Source of the DNA: CBDDHT01 sp965228615
GTDB lineage: Bacteria; Pseudomonadota; Alphaproteobacteria; Rhizobiales; Methyloligellaceae
Length of the DNA: 64,000 bases
Direction: 5' to 3'
Assembly: GCA_965228615.1 (NCBI GenBank)
Contig: CBDDHT010000003.1
Coordinates: 496,001 to 560,000, forward strand
Shown here: in pieces, positions 26,602 to 35,167 of the stretch
Layout: each line of letters begins with the position of its first letter
Position numbering within the stretch: position 1 is the stretch's first letter
Made by a program: the position numbers and the translations under genes
Notes under the pieces: generated by a model
Seen by the model: only the letters and a program-made list of their open reading frames with translations
Database searches by the model: none
Told to the model about the DNA's origin: nothing

Positions 26602-29382
26602 CTATTCTGCGGCTTCGGCAACCCCGCCGGCCGGCTCCACACGGGCAGCGCAGAACTTGAACTCTGGGATCTTGCCCATGGGATCGAGCTGCGGATTGGT
26701 GAGAAGGTTGGCGGCTGCTTCAGCAAAGCAGAAGGGTATGAATACGACGCCCTCCGGCACATCGCGGTCCTGACGCGCTTTAAGCGTAACCTCGCCACGC
26801 CGCGTTGCAACCCTCACGAAATCACCTGCTGCAAGCCCCAGCCGAGACAGATCGCGCCGGTTGAGACCGGCAATGGCTTCCGGCTCAAGCGCATCGAGAT
26901 TGCTCGCACGGCGCGTCATCGCGCCGGTGTGCCAATGCTCCAGCATCCGTCCGGTCGTCAAAACCATCGGATAGGCGTCATCAGGAAGCTCGTCCGGCGG
27001 CACCAGATCTGTCGGAACGATCTTCGCCCGCCCGCTCTCTGTCGGGAAACCTTGGCTGAAAATGATTTCGTTGCCCGGCTGATCAGGCGCGTCGCACGGA
27101 TATGTCACCGCGTCTTCGCGCTCGAGTCGTTCCCATGTGATGTTGTTCAGCGACGGCATCACCTCGCCCATTTCGGCGAACACATCGCTGGGATGGTTGT
27201 AATTCCAATCAAGGCCGATGCGCTGGGCCAACTCCTGAACCAGCTCCCAATCCTGCCGGGCTTCACCGGGTGGGTCGATGACCGGGCGTGCGATCTGCAC
27301 CTGCCGGTTCGTATTGGTAAAGGTGCCCCACTTCTCCGCATGCGCAGAGGCCGGCAGAACCACATCGGCATGCCATGCCGTTTCCGTGAGGAAGATATCC
27401 TGCACGACCAGATGTTCGAGTTTCGCAAGCGCCTGACGGGCATGGTTCTGATCAGGATCCGACATGGCCGGATTTTCACCGAGGATGTACATCGACTTGA
27501 TCTGATCATCCAGGATTGCATTGATGATCTCGACAACGGTCAGACCCTTGTTCGGATCGAGCTCACGGCCCCAGAACTCTTCGTATTGCGTGCGAATCTC
27601 GACATTCTCGACCGACTGATAGTCCGGATAGACGATCGGTATCAGCCCGGCGTCGGATGCGCCCTGGACATTGTTCTGACCGCGAAGCGGATGAAGCCCT
27701 GTTCCTGGCCGGCCAACTTGTCCGGTGACCAACGCAAGTGCAATCAGGCAGCGCGCATTGTCTGTCCCGTGCACATGCTGCGAGATTCCCATACCCCAGA
27801 AAATGATGGAACGCTCCGAAGTCGCATAGATCCTGGCGACTTCGCGGATCGTATCCGCAGGAATACCGCATACTTCCGACATTTTCTCAGGCGTGTAATC
27901 TTTGACCTTTGCCTTCAGGTCCTCGAAGCCCTCCGTGTTCGCCTGCACATACTGGACGTCATAGAGGTTTTCTTCGATGATCGTGTGGAGCATGCCGTTC
28001 AATAGCGGAACGTCGCGACCGGGATTGAACTGAAGCATGTGCGAAGCATGACGACCGAGGCCTTGCGAGTGGCCGCGGGGATCGATGACGATCAGCTTCT
28101 TGCCCTGCTTGGTTGCACTCTTGAGATACGTCGCGGCGACCGGATGGTTTTCAGCTGGGCGGGCACCGATGACGATGATGCAATCGGCGTCCTTAGCGGC
28201 CGTAAACGGTGCTGTCACGGCGCCTGAGTTCACGCCCTCCATAAGCGCTGCTACTGACGACGCGTGGCAAAGCCGGGTGCAGTGATCGACATTGTTGGTA
28301 CCGAATCCCTGGCGGATCAGTTTCTGGAAGAGGTAGGCCTCCTCGTTCGAGCACTTCGCCGAACCGAATCCGGCCAATGCCTGACCGCCGTCACGGTCGA
28401 GAACCGTCTTGAGGCCGGCGGCGGCCTTGTCGAGCGCCTCTTCCCAAGTTGCTTCCCGGAATATGGCGGAATAGTCGCCGTCGGTCAGTTGCATCTTGGC
28501 ATCTTTTGGCACATCGTCTCGGCGAATGAGTGGTGTCCTCAGGCGATGGGGATGCGCAACATAGTCGAATCCGAAACGGCCTTTCACACACAGCCTGTTT
28601 TCGTTCGCCGGTCCGTCGCGTCCGTCAATGTAAAGGATCTTGTCGTCTTTGACGTGTGCGGTGGTCTGACATCCAACGCCGCAGAACGGGCATAGTGTGT
28701 CAACAGAGCGATCTTCGAACTCGGTACGTACGCCCTGCTCATTGAGAAGACTACCTTCCATCAAAGCACCCGTCGGACACGCCTGCACACACTCGCCACA
28801 GGCAACACAGGTTGAATTGCCCATTGGATCGTCAAAGTCGAAAACGACTTTGGCGCCGTGTCCGCGATACCCCATACCGATAACGTCGTTGACCTGGACC
28901 TCGCGGCAGGCACGGACACAAAGGTTGCAGTGGATGCACGCATCCAAGTTGACGGCAATCGCCGTATGGCTTGGATCCGGCGCGACATTGCCTCGCTCTG
29001 GAAACCGGCTCGTGGCGGCGATGTCCATATCGTCGACCCAGTTCCAGAAACGAGATTTGGAATCATGAGCCTCATCCCTCTTCGGCTGATCGGCCAGCAG
29101 AAGCTCGAACACCATATCGCGTGACTTTTTCGCACGCTCGGTGGCGGTCTTGACCTTCATGCCCTCGCTTGGTGTGCGAATGCAGGACGCGGCCAAGACC
29201 CGTTCGCCTTCGATTTCCACCATGCAGGCCCGGCAGTTGCCGTCTGGCCGGTAACCTGGTTCGTCCAGATAGCAAAGATGGGGAATGCGCGTGCCTTCGC
29301 GCTTTGCGACTTGCCAGATGGTTTCGTCGGGCGCTGCCTCGACCTCTTTGCCGTCGAGTTCGAACTTGATGCGATCGCTCAT
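26602..29382 (-). CDS. NAD-dependent formate dehydrogenase, alpha (catalytic) subunit
   Basis: 926 residues from ATG 29382 with GGAGG upstream. Domains in order: a [2Fe-2S] ferredoxin-like region (C37, C50, C53, C67), two [4Fe-4S] sites (CIHCNLCVRAC and CVACGECVQACP), a further [4Fe-4S] motif CPFCGVGC, then the bis-MGD molybdenum/tungsten domain. The active-site ligand is Cys372 in LCHASS, so this is a cysteine and not a selenocysteine enzyme. It oxidises formate to CO2 and passes electrons to the beta subunit. The start overlaps the fdsB stop as ATGA. Size and the two-subunit layout match Methylorubrum-type FDH1; the choice of W or Mo cannot be read. Confidence 0.93.
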   Translation of the reverse strand: MSDRIKFELDGKEVEAAPDETIWQVAKREGTRIPHLCYLDEPGYRPDGNCRACMVEIEGERVLAASCIRTPSEGMKVKTATERAKKSRDMVFELLLADQPKRDEAHDSKSRFWNWVDDMDIAATSRFPERGNVAPDPSHTAIAVNLDACIHCNLCVRACREVQVNDVIGMGYRGHGAKVVFDFDDPMGNSTCVACGECVQACPTGALMEGSLLNEQGVRTEFEDRSVDTLCPFCGVGCQTTAHVKDDKILYIDGRDGPANENRLCVKGRFGFDYVAHPHRLRTPLIRRDDVPKDAKMQLTDGDYSAIFREATWEEALDKAAAGLKTVLDRDGGQALAGFGSAKCSNEEAYLFQKLIRQGFGTNNVDHCTRLCHASSVAALMEGVNSGAVTAPFTAAKDADCIIVIGARPAENHPVAATYLKSATKQGKKLIVIDPRGHSQGLGRHASHMLQFNPGRDVPLLNGMLHTIIEENLYDVQYVQANTEGFEDLKAKVKDYTPEKMSEVCGIPADTIREVARIYATSERSIIFWGMGISQHVHGTDNARCLIALALVTGQVGRPGTGLHPLRGQNNVQGASDAGLIPIVYPDYQSVENVEIRTQYEEFWGRELDPNKGLTVVEIINAILDDQIKSMYILGENPAMSDPDQNHARQALAKLEHLVVQDIFLTETAWHADVVLPASAHAEKWGTFTNTNRQVQIARPVIDPPGEARQDWELVQELAQRIGLDWNYNHPSDVFAEMGEVMPSLNNITWERLEREDAVTYPCDAPDQPGNEIIFSQGFPTESGRAKIVPTDLVPPDELPDDAYPMVLTTGRMLEHWHTGAMTRRASNLDALEPEAIAGLNRRDLSRLGLAAGDFVRVATRRGEVTLKARQDRDVPEGVVFIPFCFAEAAANLLTNPQLDPMGKIPEFKFCAARVEPAGGVAEAAE

Positions 29383-31085
29383 CGCAGGTCCTCCGGGAAG
29401 AATTTCATCAGGCATCGCAGTGGATTGGGAGCCGCCTGACCAAGCCCGCAGATCGAAGCTTCGGCCATGACCTCGGTCAGGTCGCCCATCGTCTGGGCGT
29501 CCCAAAGGCCTTCCTGCATCAATCGGACGGCCTTTTCGGTGCCATTGCGGCAAGGTGTGCATTGGCCGCAGCTCTCATCCTCAAAGAATTTCATAAGGTT
29601 GAGGGCGACATCCTTGATATCGTCTTTGTCGGACAGGATCACGACAGCATGGGAGCCGACGAAGCAGCCATGCTCCTCTAGCTTGCCGAACTCGAGCGGA
29701 ATATCGGCCATGGACTCGGGAAGAATGCCGCCTGACGCGCCGCCGGGCAGGTACCCCTTGAATGTTTGGCCATCGACCATCCCGCCGGAATGTTCTTCGA
29801 TCAACTCGCGCGCGGTCGTGCCTGCGGGCACGAGTTTGACCCCCGGGTTCTTGACGCGGCCCGACACGGAATAGCTCCGCAGCCCCTTGGCACCATTCTT
29901 ACCTTTCGAGGCAAACCAATCTGCACCGTTTTGGATAATCTCAGGGATCCAGAACAAGGTCTCGACATTGTTGACCAAAGTCGGTCGGTTGAAGATGCCG
30001 ACCTGAGCCACATAGGGCGGGCGATGACGCGGCAGGCCGCGTTTGCCTTCGATTGACTCGATCATCGCCGACTCTTCGCCGCAGATATAGGCGCCTGCGC
30101 CACGCCGTAGATCGATCTTGGTATGATCGGCAAGTCCGGCCGCTTCGATCGCTGCGATTTCCTTCTGAAGGATTTCGCGCGCAGCCGGATATTCATCTCT
30201 GAGGTAGAGATAGATCGTCTCGGCCTCGACCGCCCACGCGGCGATCAACATGCCTTCGAGGAACTTGTGCGGTTCGCTTTCGAGGTAATGCCGGTCTTTG
30301 AAAGTGCCTGGCTCGCCCTCGTCCGCGTTGACGGCCATCAGGCGCGGCTTTGCCTCTGCTCGCACGAACTGCCATTTGCGGCCCGTTGGGAAACCAGCAC
30401 CGCCCAGACCACGGAGTCCGGCATCCGATACGATGTCGATCACCTGTTCGACGGTTCGCTCCCCTGACAGACAGGCTTTCAGCGTTTCATAACCGCCATC
30501 GGCACTGTAGGTCGCAAAGTCTTTATAGTCGGGGATGTCGGGATGGAGGTGGCCGGCCGCGACTGTCTCGCGAATATCGGCAACCGTCACATGATCCAGA
30601 TGCTTGTGGCCGGCTTCGCAAACCGGTGCCGATTGGCAGCGTCCCATGCAGGGAGCGCGCAACACCCTGACACCATCGATACCGTCGGCTTCGAGATCCG
30701 ATATCAGTGTCTCGGCACCTGCCATCATGCAGCTGAGCGACTCACAGACCCGGACCGTGACCGGCGCCGGCTTCTCTTCTCCGTCACGAACGATATCGAA
30801 ATGGGCATAGAATGATGCCACTTCGAAAACTTCGGCCATAGGGATGCGGAGTTCTTCGCCTAGCGCCTGTAGGCGGCCCGCCGGCAAGCACCCTTCTGCA
30901 TCCTGGATAAGATGCAGATACTCGATCAATCTGTCCCGTGCCCGTGGCTCGTCTCCGAGAAGATCGCGGACAAACGCGACGTCTTCCGGATCGAGAAGCC
31001 GTCCTTTCGGAAAGACCGGCGCCTTACGCCGGCCCGAGCCTGGATGTATGGAGCGATCACCGCTGCCGTCGGGCATATGCTTCAT
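29379..31085 (-). CDS. NAD-dependent formate dehydrogenase, beta subunit (NuoE-NuoF fusion)
   Basis: 568 residues. An N-terminal NuoE-like thioredoxin-fold domain carries [2Fe-2S] cysteines (CESLSC and CMGRC). A NuoF-like diaphorase domain follows, with GLGGAGFPTGRKW for FMN/NADH, GAGAYICGEESA, and a C-terminal [4Fe-4S] site CGQCTPCRNG. Fusion of the gamma and beta modules is the FDH1B arrangement rather than the separate FdsG/FdsB of four-gene fds operons. No fdsC/D (sulfurtransferase/chaperone) gene follows. It begins 4 bases after the CoA-ligase alpha gene, so it is in the same operon. Confidence 0.92.
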   Translation of the reverse strand: MKHMPDGSGDRSIHPGSGRRKAPVFPKGRLLDPEDVAFVRDLLGDEPRARDRLIEYLHLIQDAEGCLPAGRLQALGEELRIPMAEVFEVASFYAHFDIVRDGEEKPAPVTVRVCESLSCMMAGAETLISDLEADGIDGVRVLRAPCMGRCQSAPVCEAGHKHLDHVTVADIRETVAAGHLHPDIPDYKDFATYSADGGYETLKACLSGERTVEQVIDIVSDAGLRGLGGAGFPTGRKWQFVRAEAKPRLMAVNADEGEPGTFKDRHYLESEPHKFLEGMLIAAWAVEAETIYLYLRDEYPAAREILQKEIAAIEAAGLADHTKIDLRRGAGAYICGEESAMIESIEGKRGLPRHRPPYVAQVGIFNRPTLVNNVETLFWIPEIIQNGADWFASKGKNGAKGLRSYSVSGRVKNPGVKLVPAGTTARELIEEHSGGMVDGQTFKGYLPGGASGGILPESMADIPLEFGKLEEHGCFVGSHAVVILSDKDDIKDVALNLMKFFEDESCGQCTPCRNGTEKAVRLMQEGLWDAQTMGDLTEVMAEASICGLGQAAPNPLRCLMKFFPEDLR

Positions 31086-31089
31086 TCCC

Positions 31090-31965
31090 TTAATTTATCA
31101 GAGCCTGGCGCATTGTATCTGCGACCTGATGTGCGTTTTGTGCAATGTGGACCCCTGCAGAACGCAGGCGGTCAATCTTGTAGTTCGCGTCGCCACGGCC
31201 GAACATCGTGAGCGTGCCGGCATGTCCCATGCGCCGCTCCGGCTGGGCGTGGCGACCGGCAACGAGGGCGACAACGGGTTTGGAAGCCTTCGACTTGGCG
31301 AGAAAGTCGGCAGCCTGCTCTTCCTCTGAGCCACCGATTTCGCCAAGCAGAATGATACCGTCGGTTTCCGGGTCGGCCAGGAACAACTCGATGCAATCGA
31401 CGAAGCTCATGCCATGAACCGGATCGCCACCGATTCCGACCGTGGCAGATTGGCCAAGCCCGTTGGCCGTGGTCTGCGCAACGACCTCGCTGGTCAGGGT
31501 GGCCGAGCGTGATGCAATACCGATACGGCCACGGCGCTCGTGAACGGTCGACATGACACCGAGCTTGCACTGCCCCGGCACCAATATTCCCTGTGAATTA
31601 GGTCCAACAAGACGCGTCTTCGATCCTTCGAGGGCCGCCTTTACGCGGACCATGTCAAGAACAGGAACACGCTCCGTCACAGCGACAACGACCGGGATCT
31701 CCGCTTCGATCGCTTCAATCATCGCATCGGCGGCATTGACCGGCGGGACAAAGACAAGACTGGCATTCGCGCCTGTCGCCTCGACCGCCTCAGCAACCGA
31801 GTCGAAAATCGGTCGGTCAAGATGTTGCGTCCCGCCCTTCCCCGGCCGAACACCAGCCACAACGTTGGTGCCATACGCAATTGCGCGCTCGATATGATAG
31901 GAGGCCGCCCGTCCGGTCATTCCCTGACATAGGACTTTTGTATCGTTCGAGATCAGAATAGCCAT
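31090..31965 (-). CDS. SucD/MtkB-like CoA ligase (ADP-forming), alpha subunit
   Basis: 291 residues. The start is the ATG at 31965, 7 bases after GGAGG; a GTG one codon earlier is possible. The CoA-binding Rossmann part and the phosphohistidine loop (RRMGHAG) are conserved, as is GEIGGSEEE. Two positions depart from SucD: the CoA-contacting GPNC motif reads GPNSQG, and SRSGTLT reads SRSATLT. It should act with the downstream-oriented beta partner (1-base overlap) as succinate-, malate- or another acyl-CoA ligase. Proximity to FDH recalls malate thiokinase of the serine cycle, but no other serine-cycle gene is present. Confidence 0.82.
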   Translation of the reverse strand: MAILISNDTKVLCQGMTGRAASYHIERAIAYGTNVVAGVRPGKGGTQHLDRPIFDSVAEAVEATGANASLVFVPPVNAADAMIEAIEAEIPVVVAVTERVPVLDMVRVKAALEGSKTRLVGPNSQGILVPGQCKLGVMSTVHERRGRIGIASRSATLTSEVVAQTTANGLGQSATVGIGGDPVHGMSFVDCIELFLADPETDGIILLGEIGGSEEEQAADFLAKSKASKPVVALVAGRHAQPERRMGHAGTLTMFGRGDANYKIDRLRSAGVHIAQNAHQVADTMRQALIN

Positions 31966-33140
31966 CACGCCGCCTCCTTGCCTGCTAATGCGACAGCACG
32001 ATCGACTGCGTCAGACATATCCTCAGCTTCGACGAAGTTTATGCCGTAGTTTTTGAGAAGCGTGATCCCATAATCTGCATTGTTCCCGGCAAAGCGGACA
32101 ATGACCGGCAGCGATCGGTCCTGGCGTTTCATGGCGACACCTACGCCTTCGGCGATTGTATCGCAGCGCTGCATCCCGCCGCCATGCACATTGATGAGCA
32201 CCGAACGCACATTCGGATTGCCCAGCAGGAGGGAGAATCCCTTGGCTATGTCGAGACTGGATGCCGTCGTACGAATATCCATGAAATTTGCCGGATTGCC
32301 GCCAGCATCGCGCAACATGTCATTCGTCGCCAACGCCAAACCGGCCCCGTTGACAACAATACCGATATTACCATCCATGCGGACATAGTTGATCTGATTG
32401 GCCTGCGCTTCCATCTCGACAGGGTCAAGCTCGTCCTTGTCGCGCAGCCCCCTGAGATCCGGGTGTCTGAACAATGCATTGTCATCCAGGACCATCTTCA
32501 CGTCGAGCGCGACGAGCTTGTTGTCGAGCGTTATGGCGAGCGGGTTGATTTCGATCAGGCTGGCATCAAGTTCAATAAAGGCGGCGACGAGAGACGAAAA
32601 CAGACTTGCCGCATCCTTCATCAACTGACCTCTGAGTGTCAGTGACTTGGCAAAGGTTTCATAAACTTCGCTGTCGACTTTTCCATCAGCACCAATGACC
32701 AGGCTCTTGATGAGGCTGGGATCGTCTGCGGCACGATCTTCGATATCCTCGCCGCCCTCCTCAGCCCCGATTAGGGTAACGGCGCCTGCCGGTCGATCGA
32801 CCAGAACGCCGACGTAAAGAAGCCGATCGGCTTCGACGGCCTGTTCGACATAGACACGTCGCACCAATCGCCCTTCAGGCCCGGTCACATCCGTAACCAG
32901 GCGCATACCAAGCAGTTCGTCCGCCGTTGCACGCACTTCAGCGGGCGAGTTGACGAGCCGCACGCCTCCAGCCTTGCCGCGACCGCCGGCATGCACCTGC
33001 GCTTTCACCGCAAACCGGCTCGCATTCAGCGCATGCGCCGCCTCTTCGGCTTCCGCTGCGGTTGCTGCCACACGTCCTTGCGGCATAGGAACGTCATACT
33101 CCGTTAGAATATCTTTGGCCTGAAACTCATGCAGATTCAT
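31965..33140 (-). CDS. SucC/MtkA-like CoA ligase (ADP-forming), beta subunit
   Basis: 391 residues from ATG 33140, with GGGGAGA upstream; a longer frame to 33182 is unsupported. The family start MNLHEFQAKDIL, the ATP-grasp region (VKAQVHAGGRGKAGG), the Mg site segment EINPLAI and the substrate/CoA loop GAGLALATNDML are visible. The loop normally reading GGIxRCD is GGGMQRCD here. It is the first gene of the minus-strand operon that continues through the alpha subunit, formate dehydrogenase and possibly the PanE-like gene. Its promoter region is shared with the divergent TTT operon and contains the proposed GntR operators. Confidence 0.82.
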   Translation of the reverse strand: MNLHEFQAKDILTEYDVPMPQGRVAATAAEAEEAAHALNASRFAVKAQVHAGGRGKAGGVRLVNSPAEVRATADELLGMRLVTDVTGPEGRLVRRVYVEQAVEADRLLYVGVLVDRPAGAVTLIGAEEGGEDIEDRAADDPSLIKSLVIGADGKVDSEVYETFAKSLTLRGQLMKDAASLFSSLVAAFIELDASLIEINPLAITLDNKLVALDVKMVLDDNALFRHPDLRGLRDKDELDPVEMEAQANQINYVRMDGNIGIVVNGAGLALATNDMLRDAGGNPANFMDIRTTASSLDIAKGFSLLLGNPNVRSVLINVHGGGMQRCDTIAEGVGVAMKRQDRSLPVIVRFAGNNADYGITLLKNYGINFVEAEDMSDAVDRAVALAGKEAA

Positions 33141-33264
33141 GGCGATCTCCCCGATCCGACCGATTGAAAAACCAGCCCGCACAGCCGAATCCGTTCCAGC
33201 CTTCTATACGGCGTTGGCTGCGAGGCCTCTATTAAGTCTCTCGAAAGTCTTGATCGGCCTGGGC

Positions 33265-33283
33265 TTGGTATACAATATACCAA
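33265..33283. promoter_or_regulatory. GntR-type operator 1 (perfect palindrome)
   Basis: TTGGTATACAATATACCAA is a perfect palindrome with 8-base arms around CAA. It lies 125 bases upstream of the CoA-ligase beta gene and 255 bases upstream of the TTT binding-protein gene. Its symmetry and length fit an FCD/GntR dimer, and a related palindrome precedes the gntR gene at 36.8 kb. Confidence 0.7.
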
Positions 33284-33402
33284 ATTAGGAGAATTGACCG
33301 CGAATCGCAAGCGGTTCCGCTCGATCAAGTCGCGGAATTCGTATTGAAAGGAATGATTCATGCGCTGCGAATCACAGACAGCCGTTGCATTGAAAAATCC
33401 CC

Positions 33403-33419
33403 TGGTATACAAAAGACCA
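33403..33419. promoter_or_regulatory. GntR-type operator 2 (imperfect copy)
   Basis: TGGTATACAAAAGACCA matches the core of operator 1 (TGGTATACAATATACCA) at 15 of 17 positions with identical spacing. It is nearer the TTT promoter, about 120 bases before the binding-protein start. Confidence 0.55.
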
Positions 33420-33537
33420 GATACCAAAATAAGAATTCGGCCAATCTCCGTACTGCTTTTCACCACGGTAACAGGCTAAAATGCGTCACTCGGTGTCACC
33501 AAGAGTGCAGAAGCACTCAACTCTAGGGAGGAATTCT

Positions 33538-34521
33538 ATGCAGCAGACCAGAACACTTGCGCTCGCACTCGGCCTGGCCGCCGGCTTCGGGCTCACCGCC
33601 ATTGGCGCGGCAGAGGCGGCCTGGGAACCTAAAAAGCCTGTTGAATTTATTGTCATGGCGGGTAAAGGCGGCGGAGCCGACAAGGCTGTACGTCTTATGC
33701 AGTCCATTATCGCCAAGAACAAACTCGGCGCCACGGTGACGCCCATCAACAAGCCGGGCGGGTCCGGCGCCGAAGCGCTTGTCTATCTGAAGCAGAAGAA
33801 GGGTGACAATCATGTCATCATGTTCACCCTGAACAGCTTCTACACGACCCCCTTGCGCCAGAAGGGTCTCGGTGTCGATATCGAAACCTTCACACCCATC
33901 ATGCGCATGGCCGAAGACACCTTCTGCCTCTGGGTGAACAAGGCCCGCAAGGACGGCAAGGAAATCAAGACGGTCGACGAGTTTGTGGCTGCAGCCAAAG
34001 CGGGCGGCAAGGATTGGATCATGGCCGGAACGGGCAAGGCATCGGAAGATAATCTTCTGACCGACTTCCTGAACTCCGCTTATGGCCTCTCGATGAAATA
34101 TGTCCCCTACAAGGGTGGTGGCAAGGTTGCCAAGCAGCTTGCGGGCAACAATGCGGACTCGACTGTGAACAACCCGTCGGAACAGCTCGGCTTCTACGAA
34201 GGTGGCAAGACCCGTCCCCTCGCCTGCTTCACGGATGAGCGGATCGGCCTCTTCAAAGATGCCCCGACCTTCAAGGAAATCGGCAAAGACTTCGTCTACT
34301 ACATGCAGCGCACCGTCGTCGGCGCGCCGGGTATGAGTGACGACGCAAAGGCTTACTACAAGGGCCTGTTCACGAAGGTGTTCAATTCCGACGAGTGGCA
34401 GACCTACCGCAAGAAGAAAGCCCTGCAAGGCGATCCGCTCGAAGGACAGGCTCTGATGGACTACTGGAAGAAAGAGCGTGACGTCCATAAAGCGATGCTG
34501 AAGAAGATGGGCGCCCTCTAA
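33538..34521 (+). CDS. TTT-family periplasmic substrate-binding protein (TctC-like), system 1
   Basis: 327 residues from ATG 33538 with AGGGAGGAA upstream. A signal peptide (LALALGLAAGFGLTAIGAAEA) is cleaved near residue 27. The mature part begins EPKKPVEFIVMAGKGGGADKAVR, the usual first strand and glycine loop that contacts the carboxylate ligand. It delivers an organic anion to the TctA/TctB membrane pair encoded just downstream. The substrate is not readable; the neighbourhood argues for a small carboxylate such as oxalate or a 2-hydroxyacid. Confidence 0.9.
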   Translation: MQQTRTLALALGLAAGFGLTAIGAAEAAWEPKKPVEFIVMAGKGGGADKAVRLMQSIIAKNKLGATVTPINKPGGSGAEALVYLKQKKGDNHVIMFTLNSFYTTPLRQKGLGVDIETFTPIMRMAEDTFCLWVNKARKDGKEIKTVDEFVAAAKAGGKDWIMAGTGKASEDNLLTDFLNSAYGLSMKYVPYKGGGKVAKQLAGNNADSTVNNPSEQLGFYEGGKTRPLACFTDERIGLFKDAPTFKEIGKDFVYYMQRTVVGAPGMSDDAKAYYKGLFTKVFNSDEWQTYRKKKALQGDPLEGQALMDYWKKERDVHKAMLKKMGAL

Positions 34522-34566
34522 GAGGCTCTCACCGGAACCCAATCGGATAGCGGGGAGGTCACCGTC

Positions 34567-35064
34567 ATGCGCCGTGCCGAACTGATCATGGCAATCGTGA
34601 TGGCGATCTTCTCCGCCTATCTGATGTGGAAGAGTACCGAGCTGGAAATCGGATGGATCCCCGACGAGGGTCCCGGCGGTGGTGCCTGGCCTTTCTGGCT
34701 CTCCACGATCATGTTCGGGTCCTGCATCTGGATCATCGTCAACTGGGTACGACGCGCTTCGGCGCCATCGCAATCGGGCGAAGTCTATATCGACAAGGAA
34801 ACGCTGATCGACGTGTCCCTCGTCGCGGGCTCTCTGATTGTCACGGTCTTCCTCTTTCACTTTATCGGGGTCTACGGCGCGCTACCCTTGTTCCTGTTCT
34901 TCTACCTGCGTTTTCTCGGACGCCACTCGATCGCCATGACGGCGACGGTCAGCCTGCTGACACCGGTGGTAACCTTTTTGTTTTTCGAGATTGCGCTGAA
35001 GATCACATTGCCCAAGGGCTATACCGAGCCGGCGTTTTACCCGCTGTATAAATTGCTTTTGTAA
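34567..35064 (+). CDS. TTT-family small membrane subunit (TctB-like), system 1
   Basis: 165 residues with four predicted transmembrane segments: IMAIVMAIFSAYLMW, WPFWLSTIMFGSCIWIIV, VSLVAGSLIVTVFLFHFI and a C-terminal pair around ALPLFLFFYLRF and TVSLLTPVVTFLFF. This is the usual size and topology of the 4-helix TctB subunit. It lies 45 bases after the binding-protein gene; GGGGAGG precedes the ATG. Confidence 0.85.
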   Translation: MRRAELIMAIVMAIFSAYLMWKSTELEIGWIPDEGPGGGAWPFWLSTIMFGSCIWIIVNWVRRASAPSQSGEVYIDKETLIDVSLVAGSLIVTVFLFHFIGVYGALPLFLFFYLRFLGRHSIAMTATVSLLTPVVTFLFFEIALKITLPKGYTEPAFYPLYKLLL

Positions 35065-35167
35065 CAACAGCTTAGAACTATCACGCGCTTGCGAGTTTCG
35101 ATCGGCATCAGACGCCGTGACCGAGAGAGTTACGCCCATCTCGTGAGCGCAAAGGGGGGATGAGAGA

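Larger units (their letters stand above)
33141..33537. promoter_or_regulatory. shared divergent control region of the CoA-ligase/FDH and TTT operons
   Basis: This 397-base interval has no convincing gene. It contains two copies of the TGGTATA-type palindrome (listed separately) and is noticeably richer in A and T than its flanks. Promoters for both directions must lie here. The AGGGAGGAA site before 33538 belongs to the TTT binding-protein gene. Confidence 0.7.

Noticed and set aside
26290..28005. A 571-codon plus-strand open frame
   Set aside because: It is antisense to formate dehydrogenase alpha and the PanE-like gene and shows no known domain.
26602..29382. Selenocysteine formate dehydrogenase
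   Set aside because: The active-site position is an ordinary cysteine (LCHASS) and the frame has no internal TGA.
31090..33140. Firm call as malate thiokinase (mtkAB) of the serine cycle
   Set aside because: No other serine-cycle gene (mcl, hpr, sga, ppc) is in the window, and the sequence differs at substrate loops.
33523..34860. A 445-codon minus-strand frame
   Set aside because: It is antisense to the TTT binding-protein and tctB genes, with no domain or start signal.
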